From Dethiosulfatibacter sp. (GTDB lineage: Bacteria; Bacillota_A; Clostridia; Tissierellales; Dethiosulfatibacteraceae), in contig JAHRFV010000119.1 in the NCBI GenBank assembly GCA_019084435.1, forward strand, positions 1 through 49,546: a stretch of DNA of 49,546 nucleotides, in the 5' to 3' direction. Numbering within the stretch: position 1 is the stretch's first letter; every line of letters begins with the position of its first letter. Positions 7,585-16,311 of the stretch are shown one piece after another. The notes beneath the pieces were generated by a model that searched no databases, was not told the origin of the DNA, and saw nothing but the letters and a program-made list of their open reading frames with translations. A program made the position numbers and the translations under genes.

Positions 7585-8712
7585 TTGTCTGTTTATGCCT
7601 TTGATTTTAAGGACTCGGACGCACTACTTATTGGACTGTCTCAATTTGGCACTGGTGGTGGTGGAGATCCGGAATGGGGAAGAAAAATACTAGATAAAGA
7701 CAGGAGCAAGGGCAGAATATGCCAGCTAATTGATCCTGAAGACGTGGAGGATGATGCCTTCGTATGCAGTGGAGGTATCATGGGGTCTGTAAAGGCTCTG
7801 GAAAAACTTTCCTACCAGGACATAGTAGATGGTTGGGAAGATGACTTTGTTCTGATTAAGGCCTTTCGTGAAATGGAACGTGTGATGGGCAGAAAGCTTG
7901 ACTACATCATACCTTTTGAAGCAGGTGGGTTGAATACTCCGGTCATCATGACGCTGGCAGCCCGTATGGGTATACCGATGATCAATGGAGATGCTGTTGG
8001 TAGATCGGCACCAGAAACACAGATGACAAGCTTCGTTGGATTGGGACTTTCACTGACACCTATGCCATTGGTTGATCATCTGGGAAACAAAATTGTGGTG
8101 ATGGAAAGTTTGGAACCAACCTATGCGGACGAAATCGGAAGATTTGTCGTTACAAAAGGTGGCGGACTGGGAGGAAACGCTCATTATCCCATGAGTGGTG
8201 CTGATTTGAAAAGATGCTGCATACCCAATATAGTCACTGATGCCATATCTTATGGCCGCGCTGTGTTGGATGCCCGAGTTAAGAGGGAAGATCCCGTGGA
8301 TGCTTTTATGAAAACCGCCAATGGAATAAAACTGTTCCAGGGAGTAATAGACGATATAATTGCTGAGGATGCCTTGGGATTCTATCTGACACGAGTCAAG
8401 GTTAAAGGAGTAGGTGCTTTTGAAGACCGTCATTTGGAAACTGTAATCAAGAATGAGACAATGGCTGTATGGATTGACGGTGAAGTCAGAACGGTTTTTC
8501 CGGACATCGCCTTTATGCTAGACCCGGAATCGGGTGAGGGATTGATGAGTGCAGCACTGGAAATAGGCCAGCAGATTGCTTTTGTCGGCAAGCCTTGTCA
8601 TGAAAGAATGCAGGAAGCATTGAAGAGCAGTATCGGAGCAAGAGCCTTTTCAGGCGAAAGATATGGATGTCCGCATCTGGAATATGTACCATTTGATGAG
8701 CTTAACAATTAA
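7585..8712 (+). CDS. DUF917 family protein (S-methyl-thiohydantoin desulfurase-like)
   Basis: This 375-residue protein carries the DUF917 hallmarks: SQFGTGGGGDPEWG near the start, the EAGGLNTP segment and NGDAVGRSAPETQM. The family has recently been named for S-methyl-thiohydantoin desulfurase, but most members are uncharacterised and often accompany hydantoin or other N-heterocycle enzymes. The start is TTG 7585 behind GGAGG; no ATG is in frame nearby. Its place between KDG kinase and an ABC importer for a sugar-like ligand is unusual and suggests that the substrate is not a plain sugar acid. The actual reaction here is unknown. Confidence 0.82.
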   Translation: MSVYAFDFKDSDALLIGLSQFGTGGGGDPEWGRKILDKDRSKGRICQLIDPEDVEDDAFVCSGGIMGSVKALEKLSYQDIVDGWEDDFVLIKAFREMERVMGRKLDYIIPFEAGGLNTPVIMTLAARMGIPMINGDAVGRSAPETQMTSFVGLGLSLTPMPLVDHLGNKIVVMESLEPTYADEIGRFVVTKGGGLGGNAHYPMSGADLKRCCIPNIVTDAISYGRAVLDARVKREDPVDAFMKTANGIKLFQGVIDDIIAEDALGFYLTRVKVKGVGAFEDRHLETVIKNETMAVWIDGEVRTVFPDIAFMLDPESGEGLMSAALEIGQQIAFVGKPCHERMQEALKSSIGARAFSGERYGCPHLEYVPFDELNN

Positions 8713-8749
8713 ACAAAAAAAATATACAAACGAAAGATGGAGGGTAAAA

Positions 8750-9730
8750 ATGAAAAGAAGATTTACATTATTATTGGCTATTTTGTTGATTACAAGCTTG
8801 GTAGCCGCGGGATGTGGTGGTAGTACACCTGCACCGACAACAGCAGCACCAACAACAGCAGCACCAACAGAGGCACCTAAAGTTTTCAAGGTAGGCATTA
8901 ACAACTTTGGTCAAGCCAATTTCTTTGCACGTATTGGCAAGGCTACTATGGAAGAGCAAATAGTAGCTAACGGCGGCGAAGTCATTGCGACTGTTACAGC
9001 AGATGTACCGAGCAGAATGACAGCAATTGAGAACATGGTTTCTCAGGGAGTGGATGCTATCATCATTCAAGAAGGCGATATTTCTCAGGTCGCACCCGCA
9101 TTGATTGAAGCAAAAGCAAAAGGCATTCTTATTGCTTCTATGGATGCTGGAGATGCGGATTTTGTCGATGTATTCTGTGAGTCTGACAATGACCAGCTAG
9201 GTGAGATGGCTGCAAGAAAGATGATTGAGTTCATGGGCGAAAAAGGTAATGTTGTCGAGATATTCAATGATGCTGGTTCTATGATTCGTGTCAGAAAAGA
9301 TGCTATGCACCGTGTGGTTGAAGAGTTCCCTGATGTAGAAATCGTTGCTGGCTTCACTTATGCTTGGCCTGATTTCTTCCCAGATGGAAAAGCTAAAATG
9401 GAAGCTATATTGCAAGCAAATCCGAACCCTGGAGATATCGGTGGTGTATATGCGACATTTGACGGCGTTGGATTGGCAGCTGCACAAGCAATCCGTGAAG
9501 CAGGTCTGACAGATTCCATCGTTGTCGTCGGTATTGATGGAGACCCGGAAGCCTATATCGAAATGGCTAAACCAGACAGTCCTTTCAAGGCAACAATGGC
9601 ACAGGATCCTGAAACAATGGCAAGAACTGTCGTTGACCAACTATTTGAGCTACTGAAAGGAAACACTATTCCAGAAAGACACATCTATATTCCTGGTGTA
9701 CTGATTACCAAGGACAATATTCCTCAATAA
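8750..9730 (+). CDS. Sugar-type ABC transporter substrate-binding lipoprotein
   Basis: This is an extracellular ligand-binding lipoprotein of the RbsB/periplasmic-binding-protein type, 326 residues from ATG 8750 behind GGAGGG. It has a Lys/Arg start, a hydrophobic segment and the lipobox VAAGC (Cys ~22), then a Thr/Ala/Pro linker containing APTTAAPTTAAPTEAP, then two lobes. The hinge-side motifs IIIQEGD, ESDNDQLGEMAA, GVYATFDGVGLAAAQAI and VVGIDGDPEA are typical of class I sugar-binding proteins. It is followed by a stem-loop and then the ATPase and permease genes of the same importer. The ligand is unknown; neighbours argue for a sugar acid or derivative. Confidence 0.93.
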   Translation: MKRRFTLLLAILLITSLVAAGCGGSTPAPTTAAPTTAAPTEAPKVFKVGINNFGQANFFARIGKATMEEQIVANGGEVIATVTADVPSRMTAIENMVSQGVDAIIIQEGDISQVAPALIEAKAKGILIASMDAGDADFVDVFCESDNDQLGEMAARKMIEFMGEKGNVVEIFNDAGSMIRVRKDAMHRVVEEFPDVEIVAGFTYAWPDFFPDGKAKMEAILQANPNPGDIGGVYATFDGVGLAAAQAIREAGLTDSIVVVGIDGDPEAYIEMAKPDSPFKATMAQDPETMARTVVDQLFELLKGNTIPERHIYIPGVLITKDNIPQ

Positions 9731-9761
9731 ACTTAAGGGAATAAGATAGATGAAATTGGGG

Positions 9762-9785
9762 TGGCAGTGATTGAATTCGCTGCCA
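9762..9785 (+). promoter_or_regulatory. Intercistronic stem-loop after the binding-protein gene
   Basis: TGGCAGTG and CGCTGCCA pair around the loop ATTGAATT, with one wobble. There is no strong U-run, so this is more likely a 3'-end stabiliser or partial attenuator raising the binding protein over the ATPase and permease than a full terminator. Confidence 0.6.
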
Positions 9786-9838
9786 TCTCTTTAACAAAGT
9801 TGAATTGATATTGATTAGCGAACTGGGCGGGTGATAAA

Positions 9839-11368
9839 ATGTTAGGTGAAGAAGCAAGAAAAGAAACAGATTTGATGCTATCTACAGAAAATGTGGGAAA
9901 AGAGTTTAATGGAGTCTGGGTTTTAAAGGACATCCATTTCCAACTAAAAAAGGGAGAAATACATGCATTGGTGGGTGAAAACGGGGCTGGGAAATCTACC
10001 TTCATTAAAATCCTATCAGGCGTGTACAAGCCATCTGCAGGATCTGTTTTTCTAGAAGGTGAACCCGTAGATTTTCATAGTGTTACAGATAGTGAAGCCT
10101 TGGGAATCCGGACCGTACACCAGGAAGTGAATCTGGTTCCTTATTTTAAGGTATACGAGAATATTTTCATTGGTGCCGAAAGGAAGAAAAAAATAGGCGG
10201 AATGTCAATAGTCGACACAAAGCGTATGAAAAAAGAAGCAACCAAGGTGATTAAGGATTTGGGCATAGACTTCAATGTCAGCAGCCCGACACTTTTGTTG
10301 AATGCCTCCATGAAAAGAATAGTGGAGATCAGCAAGGTATTGGTCCATAATCCCCGAATCGTCATTTTTGATGAACCGACAACCTCCTTGGGAGAAGAAG
10401 AAAGAAAAAATCTACTTCAGATTATCAAAGGACTGAAAGATCGTGGATTGACTATTATGTACATTTCTCATAACTTGGAGGAAGTAATGGAAATTGCCGA
10501 CCGAATTACTGTATTCCGGGATGGCAATCAGGTAGGAACCATGGAAAAATCAGAGGCTACCACAGGCAAGATTATTTCCATGATGATTGGACATGACAAT
10601 TACAAGCATTATTGCCGAATAGATAAATATTATTGCGAGGACGTCTATTTATCCATCAAGAACCTGACAACAGAAAAGTTGAAGGCAGTGAATCTGAATA
10701 TTTGCAAGGGTGAGATGGTTGGTATCGCAGGCGTTGTAGGGGCTGGAAAGACTGAAATAGCCAAGGCTGTTTTTGGACTGGACAAGATCGAATCCGGATC
10801 CATAGAGGTGATGGGCAAGCCATACGAGCCTTCTCCTGAAAATGCCATAAGACATAAGATAGCGTTGGTACCTGAGGAACGTCAGGCAGAAGGACTGGTA
10901 CCAAACTATTGTGTCTCGAAAAACATTTCACTGACTTATCTGGATAAATACGCTAACAGAGCGGGTCTGATCAATAGAATATTGGAGATTGAGACTGCTC
11001 AGGCCTACATTGACAAAATGGGTATCAAATGTACAGGACCGTTGCAAACTATCAAGTTTCTGAGTGGTGGAAATCAGCAGAAGGCTATACTATCTCGATG
11101 GCTGAACGGCGATTTTGATATTGGAATATTTGATGAACCAACAAAAGGGATAGATGTAAAAGCCAAAGAGGATATATACGGGTTTCTGGAAGAACTAGCT
11201 CAGCAGGGTAAAGCGGTAGTGGTGCTGTCATCATATCTTCCGGAGCTAATGAGCCTCTGTGACAGGATTATTGTCGTAAGAGATGGTCGAGTTATCGGGG
11301 AATACAGTCCCCAGCAACCAAACGCTGAAGAAAAGATTATGCATGCTATGCTAGGAGGAGGTGCTTGA
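9839..11368 (+). CDS. Sugar ABC transporter ATPase with two nucleotide-binding domains (RbsA/MglA type)
   Basis: This 509-residue tandem ATPase energises the importer. The first domain has Walker A GENGAGKST and Walker B IVIFDEPTTSL, but the expected LSxGQ signature is replaced by LNASMKRIVEIS. The second has the degenerate Walker A GVVGAGKTE usual for the family, a canonical LSGGNQQK signature and IGIFDEPTKGIDV. Losing one signature is unusual, because in RbsA-type proteins the first domain normally keeps LSxGQ. With composite sites, only one of the two ATP sites may hydrolyse. The stop shares one base with the permease ATG (11368). Confidence 0.93.
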   Translation: MLGEEARKETDLMLSTENVGKEFNGVWVLKDIHFQLKKGEIHALVGENGAGKSTFIKILSGVYKPSAGSVFLEGEPVDFHSVTDSEALGIRTVHQEVNLVPYFKVYENIFIGAERKKKIGGMSIVDTKRMKKEATKVIKDLGIDFNVSSPTLLLNASMKRIVEISKVLVHNPRIVIFDEPTTSLGEEERKNLLQIIKGLKDRGLTIMYISHNLEEVMEIADRITVFRDGNQVGTMEKSEATTGKIISMMIGHDNYKHYCRIDKYYCEDVYLSIKNLTTEKLKAVNLNICKGEMVGIAGVVGAGKTEIAKAVFGLDKIESGSIEVMGKPYEPSPENAIRHKIALVPEERQAEGLVPNYCVSKNISLTYLDKYANRAGLINRILEIETAQAYIDKMGIKCTGPLQTIKFLSGGNQQKAILSRWLNGDFDIGIFDEPTKGIDVKAKEDIYGFLEELAQQGKAVVVLSSYLPELMSLCDRIIVVRDGRVIGEYSPQQPNAEEKIMHAMLGGGA

Positions 11369-12348
11369 TGGAAAAGTCCACATTAGCCAATAAGAATCTG
11401 AGAATTGAGTTTATGAGAAAATACGGCACGGTTTTAGGGGCGATGCTTATTTTCACTATCTTTGCAGTTGTATCGGAGAATTTCTTTACATTGAACAATC
11501 AATTAATGCTGCTGAGGCAGATGAGCATGCTGACAATCATAGCCCTAGGCTTCACTTTTGTCATGGGAGCCGGTGGGTTTGACATGTCGATAGGGAATAC
11601 AGCCGGTTTGATCAATATTGTTTTCGCCATGGTACTCATTGGGACCAAGAATTTTTGGCTGGCACTCGGAGCCTCAATTGCATGTGGTGCTTTGGTCGGT
11701 CTTGTGAATGGCACGATTGTTGCTTACATAGGACTCCCTGATTTCATCGCAACATTTGCCATCGGGTCTATCGTGTACGGTTTGAAAATGCTTATAACAA
11801 GAGGAAATCCCATTTTCTTTCCAGCAGACATTCCAAAAATCGCTTCGTTTATAGGACAGGGATATGTCGGTAAGATACCGTTTCCGGTCATACTGATGAT
11901 TTTTTTCGTAGTGCTGGTTATTTTTGTTCTGACAAAAACCACTTTGGGAAGAAGGATTTACGCCATAGGTGGCAATCCTGTGGCAAGTCTTTATGCTGGT
12001 ATTAATGTCAAGCGTTACAGACTGATCACATTTGTTATATCAGGTGTCAGTGTCGCTATAGCTGCGGTAATCCTGACTTCGCGTCTGGGCTCAGCACAGC
12101 CTCTGGCAGGAGAAGAGTTTTTGTTGGATGCAATAGCTGTTTGTTTCCTCAGTACCACTATGTTTGGAGACGGTGAGCCGACAGGCAGTGGAACATTTGT
12201 AGGCGCCTTTATCATCAGCATGCTGAATAACGGTCTTACAATGCTAAATGTACCTTATTACTTCCAGTATATCACTAAAGGCGTTGTGGTTATTTTCGCC
12301 GTAGTCATTTCAGTTGTATTGGCGAAGAAGTTGAAATTGAAGCTATAA
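11368..12348 (+). CDS. Sugar ABC transporter permease (RbsC/BPD_transp_2 family)
   Basis: This is the membrane permease of the importer, 326 residues with about 8-10 hydrophobic segments. The family pattern is visible: the loop GFTFVMGAGGFDMSIG in helix 3, and near the C-terminal half GRRIYAIGGNPVASLYAGI (the EAA-like coupling region) and LGSAQPLAGEEFLLDAIA. AGGAGGAG lies 7 bases before ATG 11368; a TTG one codon earlier is less likely. The next gene starts 38 bases later, so the transport genes and the redox genes are in one transcription unit. Confidence 0.93.
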   Translation: MEKSTLANKNLRIEFMRKYGTVLGAMLIFTIFAVVSENFFTLNNQLMLLRQMSMLTIIALGFTFVMGAGGFDMSIGNTAGLINIVFAMVLIGTKNFWLALGASIACGALVGLVNGTIVAYIGLPDFIATFAIGSIVYGLKMLITRGNPIFFPADIPKIASFIGQGYVGKIPFPVILMIFFVVLVIFVLTKTTLGRRIYAIGGNPVASLYAGINVKRYRLITFVISGVSVAIAAVILTSRLGSAQPLAGEEFLLDAIAVCFLSTTMFGDGEPTGSGTFVGAFIISMLNNGLTMLNVPYYFQYITKGVVVIFAVVISVVLAKKLKLKL

Positions 12349-12386
12349 GGAAACTTAGATTTCTATAATATGAGAGGAGTGATCGG

Positions 12387-13121
12387 ATGATCAAGGTATT
12401 AGGAATTTCCGGAAGCCCTAGAAAAGGCAACAGTCAGTTCTTGCTGGATATTGCATTGGAGTCAGCAAAATTGATTTCGGATGAAATAGAAGTTGAGAGT
12501 TATTCTATCAGAGGCAAGAAATTTGGTGGATGTGTCATGTGCCAGAACTGTCAGGTAGATGGAGAATGTATTATTAAAGACGATTTTAAAGCGCTACGTG
12601 ATAAATGGATTGAAGCTGATGTGATAATATATTCTGTTCCAGTATATCATATGGGAATGCCAGCACAGCTGAAGGCGTTTATCGATCGGTTGGGAAACAG
12701 CATGTTCGGAAGATATAAGGATAATTTTAAACCTGAGGAGGCCACTCTACCTCGCAGCCTGAAAACTATCGCGACCATAACCCAGGGAACTCATGTGTTC
12801 TCGGGCCAGGAGCACACCATAACACAGATGATCAACCATGCCCTAATTATGGGCTGTATACCTGTTACCGGCGACATGTGGGAAAGCTATATTGGCGTAG
12901 GCGGCTGGACCAATACACTCGAAGGCAGAAATGCCTTGGAGCAGCTTGTTGCAGAAGGGGATAGAGACGCGCTTGTAGCAGTGAGAGGAAGCCGAAGCAT
13001 CGCTAAGAGAGCAGTAGAAATCAGCATGCTCCTGAGAGAGGGAGCTAAATATAAAGAATCATATTTTGGAAGCAATCCTGTTTATGTGCCTTTGATGGAC
13101 AGGGTCAATAGAAAGGAATAA
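12387..13121 (+). CDS. Iron-sulfur flavoprotein (Isf-like, NADPH-dependent FMN reductase fold)
   Basis: This 244-residue flavodoxin-like protein has the FMN phosphate loop GISGSPRKGNS at the N-terminus. A compact CVMCQNCQVDGEC motif gives Cys49, Cys52, Cys55 and Cys61 (CX2CX2CX5C), the pattern of the 4Fe-4S site in archaeal and clostridial Isf proteins. SVPVYHMGMPAQLKAFIDR is the second FMN-contact segment. It probably shuttles electrons between ferredoxin-level donors and an unknown acceptor. It lies between the importer and the aldehyde oxidoreductase genes, with GAGGAG before the ATG, so it may be a redox partner of that enzyme. Confidence 0.88.
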   Translation: MIKVLGISGSPRKGNSQFLLDIALESAKLISDEIEVESYSIRGKKFGGCVMCQNCQVDGECIIKDDFKALRDKWIEADVIIYSVPVYHMGMPAQLKAFIDRLGNSMFGRYKDNFKPEEATLPRSLKTIATITQGTHVFSGQEHTITQMINHALIMGCIPVTGDMWESYIGVGGWTNTLEGRNALEQLVAEGDRDALVAVRGSRSIAKRAVEISMLLREGAKYKESYFGSNPVYVPLMDRVNRKE

Positions 13122-13134
13122 AGGAGGTTTGAAT

Positions 13135-15069
13135 ATGTTGCCAAAGTTGCCATTTCATATCCTGACAGTAAATCTTTCTGATGGATCAGTCACCAGAAGG
13201 AAATTGGACGATAAAGACTATCTAAAAAAATACTTGGGAGGGCGAGGAATTGCCACCCATATGTTTCTGACCGAATTCGACCCGATGATGGATCCCTATG
13301 CGGAAGAAGCGCCATTGTTTTTCGCACCGGGTGTTATGACTGGAACCAATACACCCTGCTCGGGTAGAACCTCGGTTATTTTCAAAAGTCCTGCAACAAA
13401 CCGGTTTTTTAAAACAAATGTGGGCGGTCATTTTGGTGCCCAGTTGAAGTTTGCCGGCTATGACCTTCTAATCGTAAAAGGCAAGGCAAAAAGTCCTGTC
13501 TATTTAAATATACACAATGATGAGGTATCACTTCGCAGTGCTGAACACATTTGGGGAAAAGATGTAAGAGAAAGCAATCGTCTAGTAAGGGATGAGCTTG
13601 ATGATACAGAGGTTCAATTGGCTTGCATAGGTCCTGCAGGCGAGAATCAGGTAGTGTTCGCATCAATACAGACGTCTATTTACAATGCCGCAGGTCGTGG
13701 TGGCGGTGGTGCCCTAATGGGGCAGAAAAACCTGAAAGCCATTGCTGTAAGAGGGACCAAGGGAGTCAGCATCACCAACAAGGAACACTATCTTAAAACC
13801 TTGAACCACATCAATGAAAAGAAGGACGCAGCACCTGGCGTACAGCCATTGTCGGATTATGGCACAAGCATCGGAGTTGAATCAACCAATGCCATCGGTG
13901 CTTTTCCGGTGAAGAATTTTCAACAGGGCAGCATTGAAGGTGTGGAGAAACTGACTGGAACATATCTGGTGGAAGCAGGCTATTTGAAACGAAAGATTTC
14001 ATGTTTTTCCTGTCCCGTGGCATGTCACCGATATGTGACAGTAGACAATGGACCACATAAAGGCACTTATACGGGAGGTCCTGAATACGAGACACTATCA
14101 GCTCTTGGAGGCGGGTGCCTTGTAACAGATACGGATGCGATTATCAAAGCCAATGAGCTTTGCAATATTTTAGGAATGGACACCATCTCAACGGGGAACA
14201 GCATCCAGTGGTTGATGGAATGCAATCAGAGATCGGTAATAACCAGTGATGATGTCGGTGGACTAGACTTAAGCTGGGGAAATAGTGACACAGTTATTGA
14301 ACTGGTCAAACGAATCGCTTACAGAGATGGAATCGGCGACCTTCTGGCAAATGGTCTTCTGAAGGCTGCTGAAACGACCGGCAAGGATTCCTACAAATGG
14401 GCGATTCAAGCAAGAGGTTTAGAGCAGTCAAGAGTTGAGACACGCTCTGCATTTGGATATGCATTGGCATTCGCAATCAACTCTAGGGGTCCGGATCACT
14501 TGAATACAGAGTGTCTAGCAGAGTTCGGCGGCGATAAGGAAGCGATTCGTGTAATTGAATCCATAACAGGAGACAAAAAATATGCCTATCCTCATACAAC
14601 AGACAAACGTGCTGAAATTGTCAGATGGCATGAGGACATTTATGGTGCCAGTGATGCCATGGGCTTGTGTGCATTTACCACAACAGCCCAGTTCTGGATA
14701 GATGATCAGGATATGGCTGATTTATATTTTGCAGGCACAGGGATTGAGATAACCGCTTCTGAAGTGATGGAGGCCGGACGTCGTATCATTACCATGGAAA
14801 GACTCTTCAATGGGATGCTGGGTCATACCCGAGAGCATGATGTACTTCCATACAGACTGATGAATGAGAAACAGATGGATGCTATGCATGGGCAACCAAT
14901 CAATTCAGCTGAAATACTTGATCTCATGAAGGATGAGTACTATCGCCTGCACGGGTGGGATGCTACAAAAGGATGGCCGACTAAGGCTGTGTTGGATCAG
15001 TTAAGTATGGAAGACATCAAATCAGTTTGTGATGGACGTATTGATTTGGAGGAGGTGAGGAAAGCATGA
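13135..15069 (+). CDS. aor: Aldehyde:ferredoxin oxidoreductase large subunit (tungstopterin)
   Basis: The family oxidises aldehydes to carboxylic acids at a tungsten-bis-pterin centre next to one 4Fe-4S cluster. The 644-residue protein has the N-terminal LGGRGIA segment, GTNTPCSGR and the pterin-binding YNAAGRGGGG. Three cluster Cys are at ~290, 293 and 297 (SCFSCPVAC) and the fourth at ~512 in AMGLCAFT, matching the known CX2CX3C...C arrangement. ATG 13135 lies 7 bases after AGGAGG; a TTG at 13129 touches the ribosome site and is rejected. The aldehyde is unknown. Products of the two aldolases in this cluster are the obvious candidates. Confidence 0.93.
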   Translation: MLPKLPFHILTVNLSDGSVTRRKLDDKDYLKKYLGGRGIATHMFLTEFDPMMDPYAEEAPLFFAPGVMTGTNTPCSGRTSVIFKSPATNRFFKTNVGGHFGAQLKFAGYDLLIVKGKAKSPVYLNIHNDEVSLRSAEHIWGKDVRESNRLVRDELDDTEVQLACIGPAGENQVVFASIQTSIYNAAGRGGGGALMGQKNLKAIAVRGTKGVSITNKEHYLKTLNHINEKKDAAPGVQPLSDYGTSIGVESTNAIGAFPVKNFQQGSIEGVEKLTGTYLVEAGYLKRKISCFSCPVACHRYVTVDNGPHKGTYTGGPEYETLSALGGGCLVTDTDAIIKANELCNILGMDTISTGNSIQWLMECNQRSVITSDDVGGLDLSWGNSDTVIELVKRIAYRDGIGDLLANGLLKAAETTGKDSYKWAIQARGLEQSRVETRSAFGYALAFAINSRGPDHLNTECLAEFGGDKEAIRVIESITGDKKYAYPHTTDKRAEIVRWHEDIYGASDAMGLCAFTTTAQFWIDDQDMADLYFAGTGIEITASEVMEAGRRIITMERLFNGMLGHTREHDVLPYRLMNEKQMDAMHGQPINSAEILDLMKDEYYRLHGWDATKGWPTKAVLDQLSMEDIKSVCDGRIDLEEVRKA

Positions 15070-15545
15070 AAACCTTCCTCATAGATCCCCAAAAATGCAC
15101 AGGCTGTCATTTATGTGAAATGACTTGTGCTCTAAAGCATCATGATGTATTTTCTCTTGAAATAGGCAATATAAAGATTGAATCAGATGAAGACAGAGGA
15201 TTTCATGTTCCTACAAAATGCATGCAGTGTGAAGTGGCTTATTGCATGAAGTCTTGTGTCGCATCCGCCCTCTACCGTGATGAAGTGACTGGCGCGATGT
15301 TGGTTGACCGAAGCAAATGTATCGGGTGCAAGGCTTGTATCATGGCTTGTCCTTTTGGCAGTATAACTTGGGTGACGACAGAAAAAGGGTCAGAAATACA
15401 CATCTGTAATCTGTGCGATGGAGACCCGGAATGTGTAAAGGTATGCCGAGACCATGCCATATCCTATATTGATCAAGATAAAATCAACCGTGACAAGCGT
15501 CAGGAAACCCGTTACCGTTTAACTGAGGAGTCCGGAAGTTCCTGA
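15066..15545 (+). CDS. Polyferredoxin electron-transfer subunit of the aldehyde oxidoreductase
   Basis: This 159-residue HycB/DmsB-like ferredoxin has four Cys clusters: CTGCHLCEMTC, CMQC-x8-C, CIGCKACIMAC and CNLC-x6-C-x3-C, enough for up to four 4Fe-4S centres. Its ATG overlaps the stop of the tungsten subunit gene (ATGA), indicating translational coupling and a physical partnership. In characterised NAD-linked enzymes such as the Aromatoleum type, a polyferredoxin of this kind links the tungsten subunit to an FAD subunit. Confidence 0.88.
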   Translation: MKTFLIDPQKCTGCHLCEMTCALKHHDVFSLEIGNIKIESDEDRGFHVPTKCMQCEVAYCMKSCVASALYRDEVTGAMLVDRSKCIGCKACIMACPFGSITWVTTEKGSEIHICNLCDGDPECVKVCRDHAISYIDQDKINRDKRQETRYRLTEESGSS

Positions 15546-15563
15546 AAAAATTGAGGTGAGATC

Positions 15564-15833
15564 ATGGCAAAGGTAAAATTCTTGCCGCCATTGAACCAAA
15601 AAACCACAAAAGAATTATTTGAGATTGAGGCCGATACGTTGTTGGAATTGTGTCTGCTTCTGATGGAAAAATTCAGATTGCCTAACACCTTGTTTTTTAG
15701 TCCATGCGGTGGACTCTCCAAGGATATCGTCATCCTGGTAAACCGTCGGAATGCCCACACACTCAAAGGGCTGGAGACAGATTTGAATCAGGATACTGAG
15801 GTATTGGTGATGCGGTATTTTGTGGGAGGTTAA
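15564..15833 (+). CDS. MoaD/ThiS-like ubiquitin-fold protein
   Basis: This 89-residue beta-grasp protein ends in the VGG tail that is adenylated and thiocarboxylated in sulfur carriers. Its place inside an aldehyde oxidoreductase operon points to a dedicated MoaD supplying dithiolene sulfur for the tungsten pterin cofactor. GAGGTGAG precedes ATG 15564, and the next gene starts 3 bases after its stop. Sequence similarity to MoaD is weak by eye apart from the tail, the length and the context. Confidence 0.75.
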   Translation: MAKVKFLPPLNQKTTKELFEIEADTLLELCLLLMEKFRLPNTLFFSPCGGLSKDIVILVNRRNAHTLKGLETDLNQDTEVLVMRYFVGG

Positions 15834-15836
15834 TGT

Positions 15837-16298
15837 ATGAATCGAGAAAAATATGTGTTTATCAATAAAAAACTATGCACAGGATGCGGAGACTGCACGC
15901 TGGCTTGCTCTTTCGAGAAAGAGGGCTTGTTTCAGCCCGTCAAATCCCGTATACATATTGTGGAAGGCGATCTCCCGGGATTCACACCACAGATTTGCAG
16001 AAATTGCGAGGATGCTCCCTGTCTAGATGCCTGCCCTGCGGGTGCTATAGTTAGAAGAGAGGGTAGTGGATCTATCTATTTGGATGAAGCAAAGTGCGTG
16101 GAATGCAACATGTGTATCATGGTCTGCCCCTTCAACGCCATTTCCAGAGGCGAGGGAACGAATCTTAAATGCGATACCTGTGATGGTGAGACGCCTTGTG
16201 TCAAATCATGCAAACTGGAAGCAATTGTCTTGGTGGACCCTGATAAGGATTCAAAGCAAAAACGTCAGAAAATGCTGAAGATGTTACGTCAGGAGTAA
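15837..16298 (+). CDS. Second polyferredoxin (four-cluster 4Fe-4S protein)
   Basis: This 153-residue protein is built like the one at 15066, with CTGCGDCTLAC, CRNC-x8-C, CVECNMCIMVC and CDTC-x7-C-x3-C motifs. It is a paralogue rather than a recent copy, because the spacer sequences differ throughout. Two polyferredoxins around one MoaD-like gene suggest either separate electron routes (to the FAD subunit and to Isf or free ferredoxin) or separate partner enzymes. Confidence 0.86.
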   Translation: MNREKYVFINKKLCTGCGDCTLACSFEKEGLFQPVKSRIHIVEGDLPGFTPQICRNCEDAPCLDACPAGAIVRREGSGSIYLDEAKCVECNMCIMVCPFNAISRGEGTNLKCDTCDGETPCVKSCKLEAIVLVDPDKDSKQKRQKMLKMLRQE

Positions 16299-16311
16299 GG
16301 AGACGATTATC

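Noticed and set aside
13129..13134. TTG as start of the aldehyde oxidoreductase gene
   Set aside because: It touches the AGGAGG site; ATG 13135 has normal spacing.
15066..16298. Recent tandem duplication of the polyferredoxin gene
   Set aside because: The two proteins share the Cys pattern but little else, so they are old paralogues.
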